Positions 14,520-23,309 of a stretch of DNA of 47,291 nucleotides are shown here, piece after piece. Source of the DNA: an uncultured Bacteroidales bacterium (lineage in GTDB: Bacteria; Bacteroidota; Bacteroidia; Bacteroidales; UBA932). Position numbers and translations under genes: made by a program. Below the pieces are notes generated by a model, which was not told the origin of the DNA, did no database searches, and worked only from the letters and a program-made list of their open reading frames with translations. The stretch's first letter is position 1. Each line of letters starts with the position of its first letter. The DNA lies in contig ONTQ01000013.1 in assembly GCA_900320795.1 (NCBI GenBank), forward strand, positions 1 to 47,291, in the 5' to 3' direction.

Positions 14520-17204
14520 CTACAGGCTTCGTTTAATTTCTACAATCTGGAAGGCTTCAATAACGTCTCCCGGATGGATGTCGTTGTAGCGCTCCAGGCC
14601 ACAGCCGCATTCCATGCCGGCGGGGACTTCCTTGGCGTTATCCTTGCCTCTCTGCAGGGACGCCAATTCTCCGGTGTACACTACGATACCGTCGCGGATG
14701 AGGCGCACGCTGGCCTTGTTGGTGAGTTTTCCTTCCTTCACTACACAGCCGGCGATGGTGCCCACTTTGGAAATCTTGAAGGTCTGCTTCACTTCCGCGG
14801 TGGCGGTAACCTCTTCCTTCTTCTCAGGTTCCAGCATACCCTCGATACCTTCCTTCACCTCATTGATGCAGTCGTAGATGACGGAATAGAGGCGAATCTC
14901 GATGCCTTCCTTCTCGGCAGAGCGCCGGGCTTCGGCGGAAGGACGCACCTGGAAGCCGATGATCACGGCATCTGAGGCCTCGGCCAGGAGGACGTCGGAT
15001 TCGGAAATCTGACCTACAGCCTTGTGGATGACGTTCACGCGGACTTCTTCGGTGGAAAGTTTGATGAGGGAATCGGAGAGGGCTTCTACGGAACCGTCCA
15101 CGTCACCTTTCACGATTACGTTGAGTTCCTTGAAGTTGCCGATGGCGATACGGCGGCCAATCTCCTCCAGGGTGAGGTGCTTCTGCGTCTTGATGCCCTG
15201 GATACGGATGAGTTGTTCACGCTTCTGGGCGATGGACTTGGCTTCTTTCTCGTCGGACATGATGTTGAATTTCTCGCCGGCAGCCGGAGCGCCGTTGAGG
15301 CCCAGGATGCTCACAGGCGTGGAAGGACCGGCGCTCTCCACCTTCTGTCCGCGCTCGTTGAACATGGCCTTAACACGGCCGTAGAAACTTCCGGAGATGA
15401 TGACGTCTCCCACGCGCATGGTTCCGTCCTGCACCAGCACCGTGGCCAGATAGCCGCGGCCCTTGTCCAGCGAACTTTCGATGACGGCGCCGCTACCCAG
15501 TTTGTTGGGGTTGGCCTTCAGTTCCAGAAGGTCGGTTTCGAAAAGCACCTTCTCCAGCAGTTTATCCACGTTGAGGCCCTTCTTGGCCGATATTTCCTGG
15601 CACTGGTATTTGCCGCCCCAGTCCTCGACGAGGATGTTCATCTCGGACAACTGGCGACGGATGGTGTCGGGATTGGCACCGGGCTTGTCAATCTTGTTGA
15701 TGGCGAAGACCATGGGCACGCCGGCGGCCTGCGCATGGGCGATGGCTTCCTTGGTCTGGGGCATCACGGCGTCATCGGCCGCGATGATGATGATGGCGAG
15801 GTCCGTCATCTGTGCGCCACGGGCACGCATGGCGGTGAAGGCCTCGTGACCCGGGGTGTCCAGGAAGGTGATGTGACGGCCGCTGGGCAGCGTCACGTTG
15901 TAAGCGCCGATGTGCTGGGTGATACCACCGGCCTCACCGGCAATCACATTGGTCTTGCGGATGTTGTCCAAGAGCGAGGTCTTACCATGGTCCACGTGGC
16001 CCATCACGGTTATCACCGGGGGACGTTCCACCAGGTCTTCTTCACGGTCGGGCTCCTGTTGCTGGATTTCTTCGGTCAGCTCTGCGGTGACGAATTCCAC
16101 CTTGTAGCCGAATTCCTCGGCCACCAGGACCAGGGTTTCAGCATCCAGGCGCTGGTTGATGGACACCATCATGCCCAGGGACATGCAGGCGCCGATTACC
16201 TTGACCACCGGAGTGTTGTTCATCAGGGTGGCCAGGTCGTTTACGGTCACGAACTCGGTCACTTTCAGAATCTTGTTCTCTGCGGCGGCGGCACGCATCT
16301 CTTCTTCTGAACGGATGGCGGCAATTTCGCGCTTCTCCTTGCGGTGCTTGGCGCCGAAATTGTTCTTGCTCTCATTCATCTTGGCGTAGGTTTCCTTCAC
16401 CTGCTTCTGGATTTCCTTCTGCAGCTCTTCCTGCTCGGCCTCTGTCATGGCAGGTTTGAAACGTTCGCCCTTTTTGGCGGGACGGGCTTTCTTCTCTTCC
16501 TTCTTCTTGGGCGCTTTTTCAGCCTGAACCTTGGTAACGTCCACTTTCTGGGAACCGCTGCTCTTGATGCGTTCGCGCTTTTTGTTACGCTTGGGATCGA
16601 ACTGGGAAAGGTCGATCTTACCCAGAACCTTGAAGGGGGCTGCTGCCGGGGCCGAAGGAGTCTCCGCTGGGGTCGGGGCGGGCTTCTCTTCTGCTTGGGC
16701 AGGGGCAGGCTCTTCCTGGGTTTCTTCGGACTCCGGTTCGGGCTCTGCGACGGGCTCGGGTTCTGCTGCCGGTTCCGGCTCGGGCTCGGCCACAGGTTCG
16801 GGTTCCACGATGGGCTCCGGTTCGGGCTCTGCGACCGGTTCGGGTTCCACGACGGGCTCCGGTTCGGGCTCTGCGACCGGTTCGGGCTCCACGATGTTGC
16901 GGGAGAGGTTGTTGCTCTTGATCACCGTTACCCGTTCTGGTTCGAACTCGTCTTCATCGGCGTCCTGTTTCCTTGACGCCTTGTCCAGGATTTCGGTAAG
17001 CTTGACGTCCACCTTTTCTGCGGCTTCCTTCAGTTCCAGGTCTTTTCCGAACTTTTTATGGAGTTCGGGAAGATACTCGTCCGACACTTTCATGTTGGGA
17101 TTGGCGCCTTCGATGCCGGCGCCCTTGGAATTGAGGAAGTCCACCAGGGTGTCAAGCCCGATGTTGAATTGTTTGATAAGTTTCGATAGTCTGATATCTG
17201 CCAT
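14520..17204 (-). CDS. infB: translation initiation factor IF-2
   Basis: An 894-residue GTPase that brings initiator tRNA to the 30S subunit. The N-terminal IF2_N module covers about residues 1-60. A low-complexity Glu/Pro/Val linker (105-160) and a Lys-rich region (205-295) follow, with a second IF2_N-like module near 310-375. The G domain has its P-loop 'GHVDHGKTS' at 402-410, 'DTPGHEAF' at 449-456 and 'NKIDKPGAN'. The C-terminal part carries the family's beta-barrel and fMet-tRNA-binding region ('[16 protein letters not shown]'). Third gene of the rimP-nusA-infB operon, 26 bases after nusA. Confidence 0.97.
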   Translation of the reverse strand: MADIRLSKLIKQFNIGLDTLVDFLNSKGAGIEGANPNMKVSDEYLPELHKKFGKDLELKEAAEKVDVKLTEILDKASRKQDADEDEFEPERVTVIKSNNLSRNIVEPEPVAEPEPEPVVEPEPVAEPEPEPIVEPEPVAEPEPEPAAEPEPVAEPEPESEETQEEPAPAQAEEKPAPTPAETPSAPAAAPFKVLGKIDLSQFDPKRNKKRERIKSSGSQKVDVTKVQAEKAPKKKEEKKARPAKKGERFKPAMTEAEQEELQKEIQKQVKETYAKMNESKNNFGAKHRKEKREIAAIRSEEEMRAAAAENKILKVTEFVTVNDLATLMNNTPVVKVIGACMSLGMMVSINQRLDAETLVLVAEEFGYKVEFVTAELTEEIQQQEPDREEDLVERPPVITVMGHVDHGKTSLLDNIRKTNVIAGEAGGITQHIGAYNVTLPSGRHITFLDTPGHEAFTAMRARGAQMTDLAIIIIAADDAVMPQTKEAIAHAQAAGVPMVFAINKIDKPGANPDTIRRQLSEMNILVEDWGGKYQCQEISAKKGLNVDKLLEKVLFETDLLELKANPNKLGSGAVIESSLDKGRGYLATVLVQDGTMRVGDVIISGSFYGRVKAMFNERGQKVESAGPSTPVSILGLNGAPAAGEKFNIMSDEKEAKSIAQKREQLIRIQGIKTQKHLTLEEIGRRIAIGNFKELNVIVKGDVDGSVEALSDSLIKLSTEEVRVNVIHKAVGQISESDVLLAEASDAVIIGFQVRPSAEARRSAEKEGIEIRLYSVIYDCINEVKEGIEGMLEPEKKEEVTATAEVKQTFKISKVGTIAGCVVKEGKLTNKASVRLIRDGIVVYTGELASLQRGKDNAKEVPAGMECGCGLERYNDIHPGDVIEAFQIVEIKRSL
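16725..16892 (-). repeat. 42-bp tandem repeats in the infB linker
   Basis: Four units of 14 residues, roughly [14 protein letters not shown], encoded by near-identical 42-base units. Likely a flexible spacer whose length can vary by slippage. Confidence 0.8.
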
Positions 17205-17230
17205 AAATAACCCCTTTTTTGTCTAAATGA

Positions 17231-18499
17231 TTAATCCTCGAATTCTTCATGCAGGATGCGGAGCACCTCTTCCACGGTCTCGTCCTCCAGGTCGGCCCGG
17301 GAGGCGATGTCAGCGGGGGAAAGGGCCATGACGCTGCGGGCGGTGTCGCAGCCGATGGACTGCAGACGCTCGATCACCCAGGGATCGATGACATCTTCGA
17401 ATTCGCTCAGCAGTACGTCATCCTCTTCTTCCTCGTTCTGAGGGAGCTCACGCCAGACCTCGATTTCGCGGCCCACCAGCATGCCGGCAAGCTTGATGTT
17501 GACGCCGCCCTTGCCGATACCTTTCTTCACTTCGTCGGCCTGCATGAAAACCTTGATTTTCTCCTCCGGGTTTTCGCCGAGGTCGATACGGGAGATGCGG
17601 GCCGGGTTGAGGGCACGCTGGATCATCAACTGCGGGTTGCTGGACCACTGGATCACGTCGATGTTTTCGTTGCGGAGTTCGCGGACGATTCCCATGATAC
17701 GGGAACCCTTGACGCCGATGCAGGCGCCGATGGGGTCAATCCGGTCGTCGTAAGATTCAACGGCCACCTTGGCCCTTTCACCGGGAATGCGGACTACTTT
17801 CTTCACGGTGATGAGTCCGTCGTAAATTTCTGGAACTTCCATTTCGAAGAGTTTCTCGAGGAAACTGTCGGTCGTGCGGGAAAGCACGATGTAGGGCGTG
17901 GTGTTGTTCTTCATTTCCACGCTCTTGATGATGGCGCGGACGGAATCGCTTTTCTTAAAGCGCTCTCCGGGAATCTGCTCGCTCTTGGGCATGCGGAGTT
18001 CGTTTCCTTCCTCGTCCAGGATAAGCACTTCGTTCTTCCAGGTCTGGTAGACCTCGCCGGTGAAGATTTCACCCACGCGTTCGGAATATTTCTTGAACAC
18101 ATTGGCCTTCTCGATATCCATGATGCGGCCCTGCAGGTTCTGACGGATGTTCAGGATTCCCCGGCGGCCGAAGGATGCCAGGGAGAGTTTGCGGGTGTAG
18201 CTGTCACCGATTTCGTAGTCATCGTCACCGGTTTCGGCCTTGATCTCTTCCAGGGTAATCTGGGTGACGGGGTCTTCCACTTCTTCCACTACCTCAAAGT
18301 TCTGGTAGATTTCGCAGTCTCCCTTGTCCACGTTGATGATTACGTCGAAGTTGTCGGCGCTGCCATAGGTCTTGGAGATCTGGGTGAGGAACACATCCTT
18401 CAGTACACCCAGCATCACGGCGCGGTCGATGTTCTTTTCTTCCTTGAAGTCCTTGAAGGCGTCAATCAAGGTTACTTCCTTTTCTTTTTCTTTAGCCAT
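17231..18499 (-). CDS. nusA: transcription termination/antitermination factor NusA
   Basis: A 422-residue RNA polymerase-binding protein. The N-terminal polymerase-binding domain (about 1-125) leads into an S1 domain ('GEIFTGEVYQTWKNEVLIL', about 140-210) and two KH domains ('IPGERAKVAVES', 'IDPIGACIGVKGSRIMGIVR' near 250-270, and 'KKGIGKGGVNIKLAGMLVGR' near 330). A short acidic C-terminus ('EEFED') contains a helix-hairpin-like 'IERLQSIGCDTARSVM' segment. Length fits the Bacteroidetes type, without the long E. coli repeats. It lies 12 bases after rimP and 26 before infB, the classic arrangement. Confidence 0.96.
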   Translation of the reverse strand: MAKEKEKEVTLIDAFKDFKEEKNIDRAVMLGVLKDVFLTQISKTYGSADNFDVIINVDKGDCEIYQNFEVVEEVEDPVTQITLEEIKAETGDDDYEIGDSYTRKLSLASFGRRGILNIRQNLQGRIMDIEKANVFKKYSERVGEIFTGEVYQTWKNEVLILDEEGNELRMPKSEQIPGERFKKSDSVRAIIKSVEMKNNTTPYIVLSRTTDSFLEKLFEMEVPEIYDGLITVKKVVRIPGERAKVAVESYDDRIDPIGACIGVKGSRIMGIVRELRNENIDVIQWSSNPQLMIQRALNPARISRIDLGENPEEKIKVFMQADEVKKGIGKGGVNIKLAGMLVGREIEVWRELPQNEEEEDDVLLSEFEDVIDPWVIERLQSIGCDTARSVMALSPADIASRADLEDETVEEVLRILHEEFED

Positions 18500-18511
18500 T
18501 ATGATAGAATA

Positions 18512-18979
18512 TTATTTGAAATCGATGTAAGGCGTGACGGAATTGATCTCCGTCAGGTTGTAACGGTCCGTGTGCTCCACCTTCTCTTTCTTCTTCTTGC
18601 CTTCTACGGCTTCCAGGGCCGAATAGCGGAGGGTGACGGAATCCTCGTCGGCGGCGATAAGGGTGGCGACGAGACGTTTCCCGCCCTTGAACTTGACATC
18701 CACCTGGGTGCCGACGGCCTTGAGGTACTGCCTGAGCACTTTGAAAGGACGGTCCAGCCCGGCCGACGAGACGGTGAGGGCGTAATCTTCCTCGTCCTGG
18801 TTGAAATGCTCGTGCATGACCCTGTCGATGGCGGCGCAGTCTTCCCAGTCCACGACTCCTTCTTCCTTCTCGATGACAATCTCGATGTCATTTCCGGCAC
18901 TTGTGCTCACCTCCACCAGGAAGCATCCCCTTTCGGCAATGGCGGCTTCGACAGCCTGTACAATCTGTTCTTTTGTCAT
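18512..18979 (-). CDS. rimP: ribosome maturation factor RimP
   Basis: A 155-residue protein needed for 30S subunit maturation. It has the two-part RimP layout: an N-terminal alpha/beta domain ('GCFLVEVSTSAGNDIEIVIE', 'DCAAIDRVMHEHFNQDEEDY' and the 'VSSAGLDRPFK' turn) and a C-terminal SH3-like barrel ('GTQVDVKFKGGKRLVATLIA'). The start at 18979 (MTKEQIVQ) was preferred over an in-frame ATG 48 bases upstream, because the extra residues look non-homologous and the predicted transcription start (about 19028) would leave almost no leader for the longer form. First gene of the operon with nusA and infB. Confidence 0.92.
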   Translation of the reverse strand: MTKEQIVQAVEAAIAERGCFLVEVSTSAGNDIEIVIEKEEGVVDWEDCAAIDRVMHEHFNQDEEDYALTVSSAGLDRPFKVLRQYLKAVGTQVDVKFKGGKRLVATLIAADEDSVTLRYSALEAVEGKKKKEKVEHTDRYNLTEINSVTPYIDFK

Positions 18980-19032
18980 AATCCTATATAAAAAAAATAG
19001 GGGACCGGCGTCCTCTATCTCGTTCACGGGCG

Positions 19033-19064
19033 CAAATATACGTATTTATTCTGAAAAAACCAAA
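19033..19064 (-). promoter_or_regulatory. Bacteroidetes promoter of rimP-nusA-infB
   Basis: On the minus strand: TTTG (19061-19064), 20 bases, TATATTTG (19033-19040), a full consensus. Its -33 end lies 7 bases from that of the purA promoter, so two divergent promoters share about 70 bases. Confidence 0.72.
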
Positions 19065-19070
19065 TCCTTG

Positions 19071-19101
19071 TTGCCGGGAAGTCTTTTTTTTGTTAAATTT
19101 G
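19071..19101 (+). promoter_or_regulatory. Bacteroidetes promoter of purA
   Basis: TTG (19071-19073), 20 bases, TAAATTTG (19094-19101). The ATG is at 19107, only 5 bases past the box, so the transcript may be leaderless or nearly so. Confidence 0.7.
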
Positions 19102-19106
19102 CAAAT

Positions 19107-20378
19107 ATGGAACAGAAAAAATTAGACATCGTACTCGGACTCCAGTGGGGGGATGAGGGAAAAGGAAAAGTCGTGGATGTACTCACGCCTTCGTACAAGA
19201 TCGTGGCCCGATTCCAGGGAGGCCCCAATGCAGGTCATTCGCTGGTGTTCGACGGTGATGGTTTCGTCCTTCACACCGTCCCTTCCGGAATCTTTCGCGA
19301 AAATACGGTCAACATCATCGGAAACGGCGTGGTCATCGATCCCGTCATCCTGATGGAGGAAGTGGCCGCCATTGAATCCAAGGGTGTGGATATCAGCGGG
19401 AAACTGCTCATTTCCAAGCGCGCCCATCTCATCCTGCCTACGCACCGGATGTTGGATGCCGCCAGTGAAGCCGCCAAGGGAAAGTCCAAGATTGGCTCCA
19501 CCCTCAAGGGAATCGGCCCGGCCTATATGGATAAGACCGGCCGCAACGGACTGCGGGTGGGAGACATCCTCTCCCGGAATTTCCTGGACCGTTACAATGC
19601 CCTCAAAAAGAAGCATTTCGGGCTGTTGGCCCAATACGATTTTCCGTTTGACATTACGGATTACGAGAAGCAGTGGCTGGCGGCCGTCGAGGCCCTCAAG
19701 CGTTTCCCGTTCATAGACTCCGAGGTGTATGTGAACGAGGCGCTTGCCGCCGGCACGCCCATCCTGGCCGAAGGAGCCCAGGGTGCCCTCCTGGACATCG
19801 ACTTCGGCACCTATCCCTTTGTTACGTCATCGAATACCCTTTCGGCCGGCGTCTGCACGGGCCTTGGCGTCGCCCCTACCCGCGTCGGGAAGGTATATGG
19901 CATCTTCAAAGCGTACTGCACCCGGGTGGGCAGCGGTCCTTTCCCGACGGAACTTTTCGATGCGGACGGGGAGCGCCTGCGCCAGACCGGACATGAGTTC
20001 GGTGCCACCACCGGGCGGCCGCGCCGTACCGGCTGGCTGGATATGGTGGCCCTCAAGTATGCCGTCATGATGAACGGCGTAACGGACCTCATCATGATGA
20101 AATCCGATGTCCTGGACGGCTTTGATACTGTCAAGGTGGCCGTGGCTTATGAGGAAGACGGAAACACTTTCAAGAACTTCCCGTATGACGGCGGCGAGCA
20201 TGTCAAGCCTGTATATAAAGAATTCCCCGGCTGGAAAACCCCGCTCAGCGGCCTTCGCCGCTACGAGGATTTCCCCGAGGCATTCAAGCAGTATATCGCT
20301 TTTATCGAGCAGGAGACCGGTTGCCGGATCAGAATCGTATCCGTCGGCCCGGACCGGGAAGATACCGTTCTCCGCTAG
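19107..20378 (+). CDS. purA: adenylosuccinate synthetase
   Basis: A 423-residue GTP-dependent enzyme that joins IMP and aspartate, the first step from IMP to AMP. Motifs in order: '[13 protein letters not shown]' (about residues 12-24) with the catalytic Asp, 'GGPNAGHS' around 40, '[18 protein letters not shown]' near 130-150, '[21 protein letters not shown]' in the middle and '[14 protein letters not shown]' towards the C-terminus. Length is normal. The start at 19107 ([11 protein letters not shown]) fits the family; upstream in-frame sequence lies before the promoter. It converges with purB, sharing a four-base CTAG that carries both stop codons. Confidence 0.97.
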   Translation: MEQKKLDIVLGLQWGDEGKGKVVDVLTPSYKIVARFQGGPNAGHSLVFDGDGFVLHTVPSGIFRENTVNIIGNGVVIDPVILMEEVAAIESKGVDISGKLLISKRAHLILPTHRMLDAASEAAKGKSKIGSTLKGIGPAYMDKTGRNGLRVGDILSRNFLDRYNALKKKHFGLLAQYDFPFDITDYEKQWLAAVEALKRFPFIDSEVYVNEALAAGTPILAEGAQGALLDIDFGTYPFVTSSNTLSAGVCTGLGVAPTRVGKVYGIFKAYCTRVGSGPFPTELFDADGERLRQTGHEFGATTGRPRRTGWLDMVALKYAVMMNGVTDLIMMKSDVLDGFDTVKVAVAYEEDGNTFKNFPYDGGEHVKPVYKEFPGWKTPLSGLRRYEDFPEAFKQYIAFIEQETGCRIRIVSVGPDREDTVLR

Positions 20379-21670
20379 GCGATGCCCACGCGGGAGAAGA
20401 TCTCATCCACATTTTTGAAGTAATAATCCAGGGTAAAGCAGCTGTCCAGCTCTTCCCTGGATAATTTTTCACTCACCTGGGCCGATGCTTCCAGCAGGGT
20501 CTTGTAATCCTTGTCCTGCGTCCAGGCCTCCATGGCGATGGGCTGCACCGTATCGTAGGCCTGTTCACGGGAAAGGCCCTTGGCGATGAGGGCGTTCATC
20601 ACGCGCTGGGCGAAAATGACACCACGGGTCCGGTAGATGTTCGCAAGCATGGTTTCCGGGTACACCACCAGGTTCTCCAGGATTCCCTTGAAGCGCTGGA
20701 GCATGTAATCCAGCAGTTCGGTGGCGTCCGGGAGCACGATGCGTTCGGTGCTGGAGTGGGAGATGTCGCGCTCATGCCAGAGGGCTACGTTCTCGTAGGA
20801 GGTAGCCATATATCCGCGCATCACGCGCGCGCATCCGCAGATGTTTTCGGAAGAGATAGGATTGCGTTTGTGCGGCATGGCGCTGGAGCCTTTCTGGCCC
20901 TTCCGGAAGGCTTCTTCCACTTCGCGGACCTCGGTCCGCTGGAGATTGCGCACTTCGAAGGCCATCTGCTCCAGGGTCGAGGCGATGAGCGCCAGGGTGC
21001 CCACATAGCAGGCATGACGGTCGCGCTGCAGCACTTGTGTGGAGATACGGGCCGATTCGATGCCCAGCTGCCCGCAGACATAATCCTGGATAAAGGGCGG
21101 GATGTTGGCGAAGTTGCCCACGGCGCCGCTCATTTTGCCGGCTTCCACGCCGGCGGCGGCATAGCGGAAACGCTCGATGTTGCGCTTCATTTCCTCGTAC
21201 CAGAGCGCCCATTTGAGGCCGAAGCTGGTGATGTCAGCGTGGATGCCGTGCGTACGGCCGATACAGGGTGTGGATTTGAATTCCAGCGCGCGGCGGCGGA
21301 GCACTTCCATGAACTCTTCCAGGTCTTTCAGGAGGATGGCGTTGGCCTGTTTGAGCAGATAGCCGTTGGCTGTGTCCACGACATCCGTGGAGGTAAGTCC
21401 ATAATGTACCCACTTGCGCTCGTCGCCCAGGCTCTCGCTCACGGCACGGGTAAAAGCTACCACATCGTGGCGGGTCTGCTCTTCGATCTCCCGGATGCGG
21501 GAAACCTCAAAACGGGCATTTGCCCGAATCTTTTCCACATCCGAGGCCGGGATGACGCCCAGTTTGCTCCAGGCTTCACAAGAGAGGATTTCGACCTGCA
21601 GGTAGGCGCCGAACTTGTTTTCCTCGGTCCAGACGTCCCGCATCACTTTCCGGGAATAACGTTCAATCAT
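20375..21670 (-). CDS. purB: adenylosuccinate lyase
   Basis: A 431-residue enzyme of the fumarase/aspartase superfamily that acts twice in purine synthesis: SAICAR to AICAR, and adenylosuccinate to AMP. The catalytic His141 is in '[16 protein letters not shown]', '[12 protein letters not shown]' lies near residue 95, and the signature loop '[11 protein letters not shown]' with the catalytic Ser263 is at 261-271. Length is in the normal range. The gene starts three bases after the purC stop and is surely cotranscribed with it from the promoter at 22640-22670. Confidence 0.96.
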   Translation of the reverse strand: MIERYSRKVMRDVWTEENKFGAYLQVEILSCEAWSKLGVIPASDVEKIRANARFEVSRIREIEEQTRHDVVAFTRAVSESLGDERKWVHYGLTSTDVVDTANGYLLKQANAILLKDLEEFMEVLRRRALEFKSTPCIGRTHGIHADITSFGLKWALWYEEMKRNIERFRYAAAGVEAGKMSGAVGNFANIPPFIQDYVCGQLGIESARISTQVLQRDRHACYVGTLALIASTLEQMAFEVRNLQRTEVREVEEAFRKGQKGSSAMPHKRNPISSENICGCARVMRGYMATSYENVALWHERDISHSSTERIVLPDATELLDYMLQRFKGILENLVVYPETMLANIYRTRGVIFAQRVMNALIAKGLSREQAYDTVQPIAMEAWTQDKDYKTLLEASAQVSEKLSREELDSCFTLDYYFKNVDEIFSRVGIA

Positions 21671-21673
21671 GCT

Positions 21674-22621
21674 TTATCGGTTTTGAAGGAACTTCAGGAT
21701 ATTGGCTTCCATGCGGGCGGGGATATCCTCGCATCCGGCGGCGCGCACGAAAGGCGTGTCGCTGAGCTTCTCGTACAACTCGATGTAGCGGTCGGTGATG
21801 CCGCCGACCACTTCCGGGGTCATCTCAGGCACCTTTTCCCCTTCGCGGCCCTGGAAGCCTCCGGCCATGAGCCATTCCCGCACGAATTCCTTGGAAAGTT
21901 GCTTCTGATGCTCTCCTTTTTCCAGCCTTTCTTCGTACCCCTCGGCATAGAAATACCGGGACGAATCCGGGGTGTGGATTTCGTCCATCAGGATGATCCG
22001 GCCGTCCTTTTTGCCGAACTCATACTTGGTGTCCACCAGGATGAGGCCCTTCCGGGCGGCGATTTCCGTTCCGCGTTGGAACAGGGCCAGGGTATAGCGC
22101 TCCAGCTGTTCGTATTCATCGGCCGGGACAATCCCCTGGGCGATGATATCTTCCTTGCTGATGTCTTCGTCGTGCCCTTCGGCCGCTTTGGTGGTGGGGG
22201 TGATGATCGGATGGGGCAGTTTTTCGTTCTCGCGGAGGCCGTCGGGAAGGGTGACGCCGCAGAGCGTGCGTCTGCCGCTCTTGTACTCTCTCCACGCGTG
22301 GCCGGCGAGATAGCCGCGTACCACCATTTCCACTTTGTAGGGTTCACACCGCCAGCCGATGGTGACCATCGGGTCCGGCACAGCCACTTTCCAGTTGGGG
22401 ATGATATCGGCCGTGAGGTCCAGGAACTGGGCGGCCAGCTGGTTCAGTACCTGCCCTTTGCAGGGAATCCCTTCCGGGAGCACCACGTCAAAGGCGGAAA
22501 TACGGTCGGTGGCCACCATGACCAGGTAGCCACTGCTGAGTGAATAAACGTCGCGGACTTTTCCCGTGTAGAGCGATACCTGACCGGGAAGTTGAAATCG
22601 GGTTTTGACAACGGCTTTCAT
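21674..22621 (-). CDS. purC: SAICAR synthase, long form
   Basis: A 315-residue phosphoribosylaminoimidazole-succinocarboxamide synthase of the long, yeast Ade1-like type. Conserved parts are intact: '[11 protein letters not shown]' near residue 20 for ATP binding, '[17 protein letters not shown]', '[15 protein letters not shown]' near 110, '[14 protein letters not shown]' and '[14 protein letters not shown]'. The start at 22621 was chosen because it gives the family N-terminus ('MKAVVKTRF') and lies about 14 bases from the predicted transcription start; a longer in-frame version would begin before the promoter. A second, short and more divergent SAICAR synthase gene lies at 26990. Confidence 0.94.
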   Translation of the reverse strand: MKAVVKTRFQLPGQVSLYTGKVRDVYSLSSGYLVMVATDRISAFDVVLPEGIPCKGQVLNQLAAQFLDLTADIIPNWKVAVPDPMVTIGWRCEPYKVEMVVRGYLAGHAWREYKSGRRTLCGVTLPDGLRENEKLPHPIITPTTKAAEGHDEDISKEDIIAQGIVPADEYEQLERYTLALFQRGTEIAARKGLILVDTKYEFGKKDGRIILMDEIHTPDSSRYFYAEGYEERLEKGEHQKQLSKEFVREWLMAGGFQGREGEKVPEMTPEVVGGITDRYIELYEKLSDTPFVRAAGCEDIPARMEANILKFLQNR

Positions 22622-22639
22622 AGGAGAACAAATATCGTA

Positions 22640-22670
22640 CAAAGTTAAGACCCTATTCCTGTTTCTGCAA
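22640..22670 (-). promoter_or_regulatory. Bacteroidetes promoter of purC-purB
   Basis: On the minus strand: TTG (22668-22670), 20 bases, TAACTTTG (22640-22647). A full match in the 167-base gap shared with the divergent purE promoter. Confidence 0.68.
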
Positions 22671-22727
22671 GTTTTTTCCGGAATCTTTATCAACATTCCA
22701 TTTTTGAAAAAAAACCTTTGCGGGCTG

Positions 22728-22758
22728 TTGTAAGTGTCGCGTCTTCATTGTAAATTTG
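22728..22758 (+). promoter_or_regulatory. Bacteroidetes promoter of purE and the pur operon
   Basis: TTG (22728-22730), 20 bases, TAAATTTG (22751-22758). The leader to the purE ATG at 22789 is only about 25 bases, too short for a riboswitch. Confidence 0.7.
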
Positions 22759-22788
22759 CACTTCATTTTTTAGTGGATTCTGACCCTT

Positions 22789-23256
22789 ATGAAAGTAGCA
22801 GTTATCATGGGCAGCGCCAGCGACTGGGATGTCATGTCCCCGTGCTGCACTACGCTGGAAGAATTCGGCGTTCCGTACGAAAAGCGTGTTCTGAGTGCGC
22901 ACCGCAATCCCGGCCCCTTGGCAGATTATGTAAAATCGCTGCCGGAGAAGGGCTGTGAGATTGTCATCGCCGGCGCCGGCGGGGCGGCTCATCTCCCCGG
23001 GGTCATCGCCGCCCTGACGACCCTGCCAGTCATCGGAATCCCGGTGAAGTCACGGGCGCTGTCGGGGATGGATTCACTGCTGTCCATCGTGCAGATGCCC
23101 TCCGGTATCCCCGTGGCCACCATGGCCATCGACGGTGCCAGGAATGCTGCCCTTTTCGCCGTGTCCATCCTGGCCCTGCATGATGCCGCTCTTGCACAGA
23201 AACTCCAGCAGTTCCGGAAAGACCAGAGTGACAAAGTCCTGAATACCATAATTTAA
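22789..23256 (+). CDS. purE: N5-CAIR mutase, class I
   Basis: A 155-residue enzyme moving the carboxyl group of N5-carboxyaminoimidazole ribonucleotide to C4. Features are '[10 protein letters not shown]' at the N-terminus, 'VLSAHRNP' (the class I SAHR motif), '[15 protein letters not shown]', '[20 protein letters not shown]' and '[20 protein letters not shown]'. The SAHR form points to the class that normally works with PurK, which is not in this window. It is the first gene of the plus-strand purine run, but an intrinsic terminator follows its stop before purL begins. Confidence 0.95.
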   Translation: MKVAVIMGSASDWDVMSPCCTTLEEFGVPYEKRVLSAHRNPGPLADYVKSLPEKGCEIVIAGAGGAAHLPGVIAALTTLPVIGIPVKSRALSGMDSLLSIVQMPSGIPVATMAIDGARNAALFAVSILALHDAALAQKLQQFRKDQSDKVLNTII

Positions 23257-23262
23257 GCCATA

Positions 23263-23300
23263 CTGCCCACCCCGCCCTGCGCCGGTGGGCAGCCTTTTTT
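23263..23300 (+). terminator. intrinsic terminator or attenuator between purE and purL
   Basis: CTGCCCACC (23263-23271) pairs perfectly with GGTGGGCAG (23284-23292), followed by CC and six T residues. The T-run ends 9 bases before the purL ATG. No TAnnTTTG promoter is visible between purE and purL, so expression of the downstream genes would depend on read-through. Confidence 0.78.
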
Positions 23301-23309
23301 ATTGACAGA

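Noticed and set aside
22759..22788. Purine riboswitch upstream of purE
   Set aside because: The leader after the predicted start is about 25 bases, too short for any known purine, PRPP or ZTP riboswitch.
23303..23308. TTGACA as a sigma-70 -35 box for purL
   Set aside because: It lies 2 bases before the purL ATG, has no -10 partner upstream of the gene, and the phylum uses a different promoter consensus.
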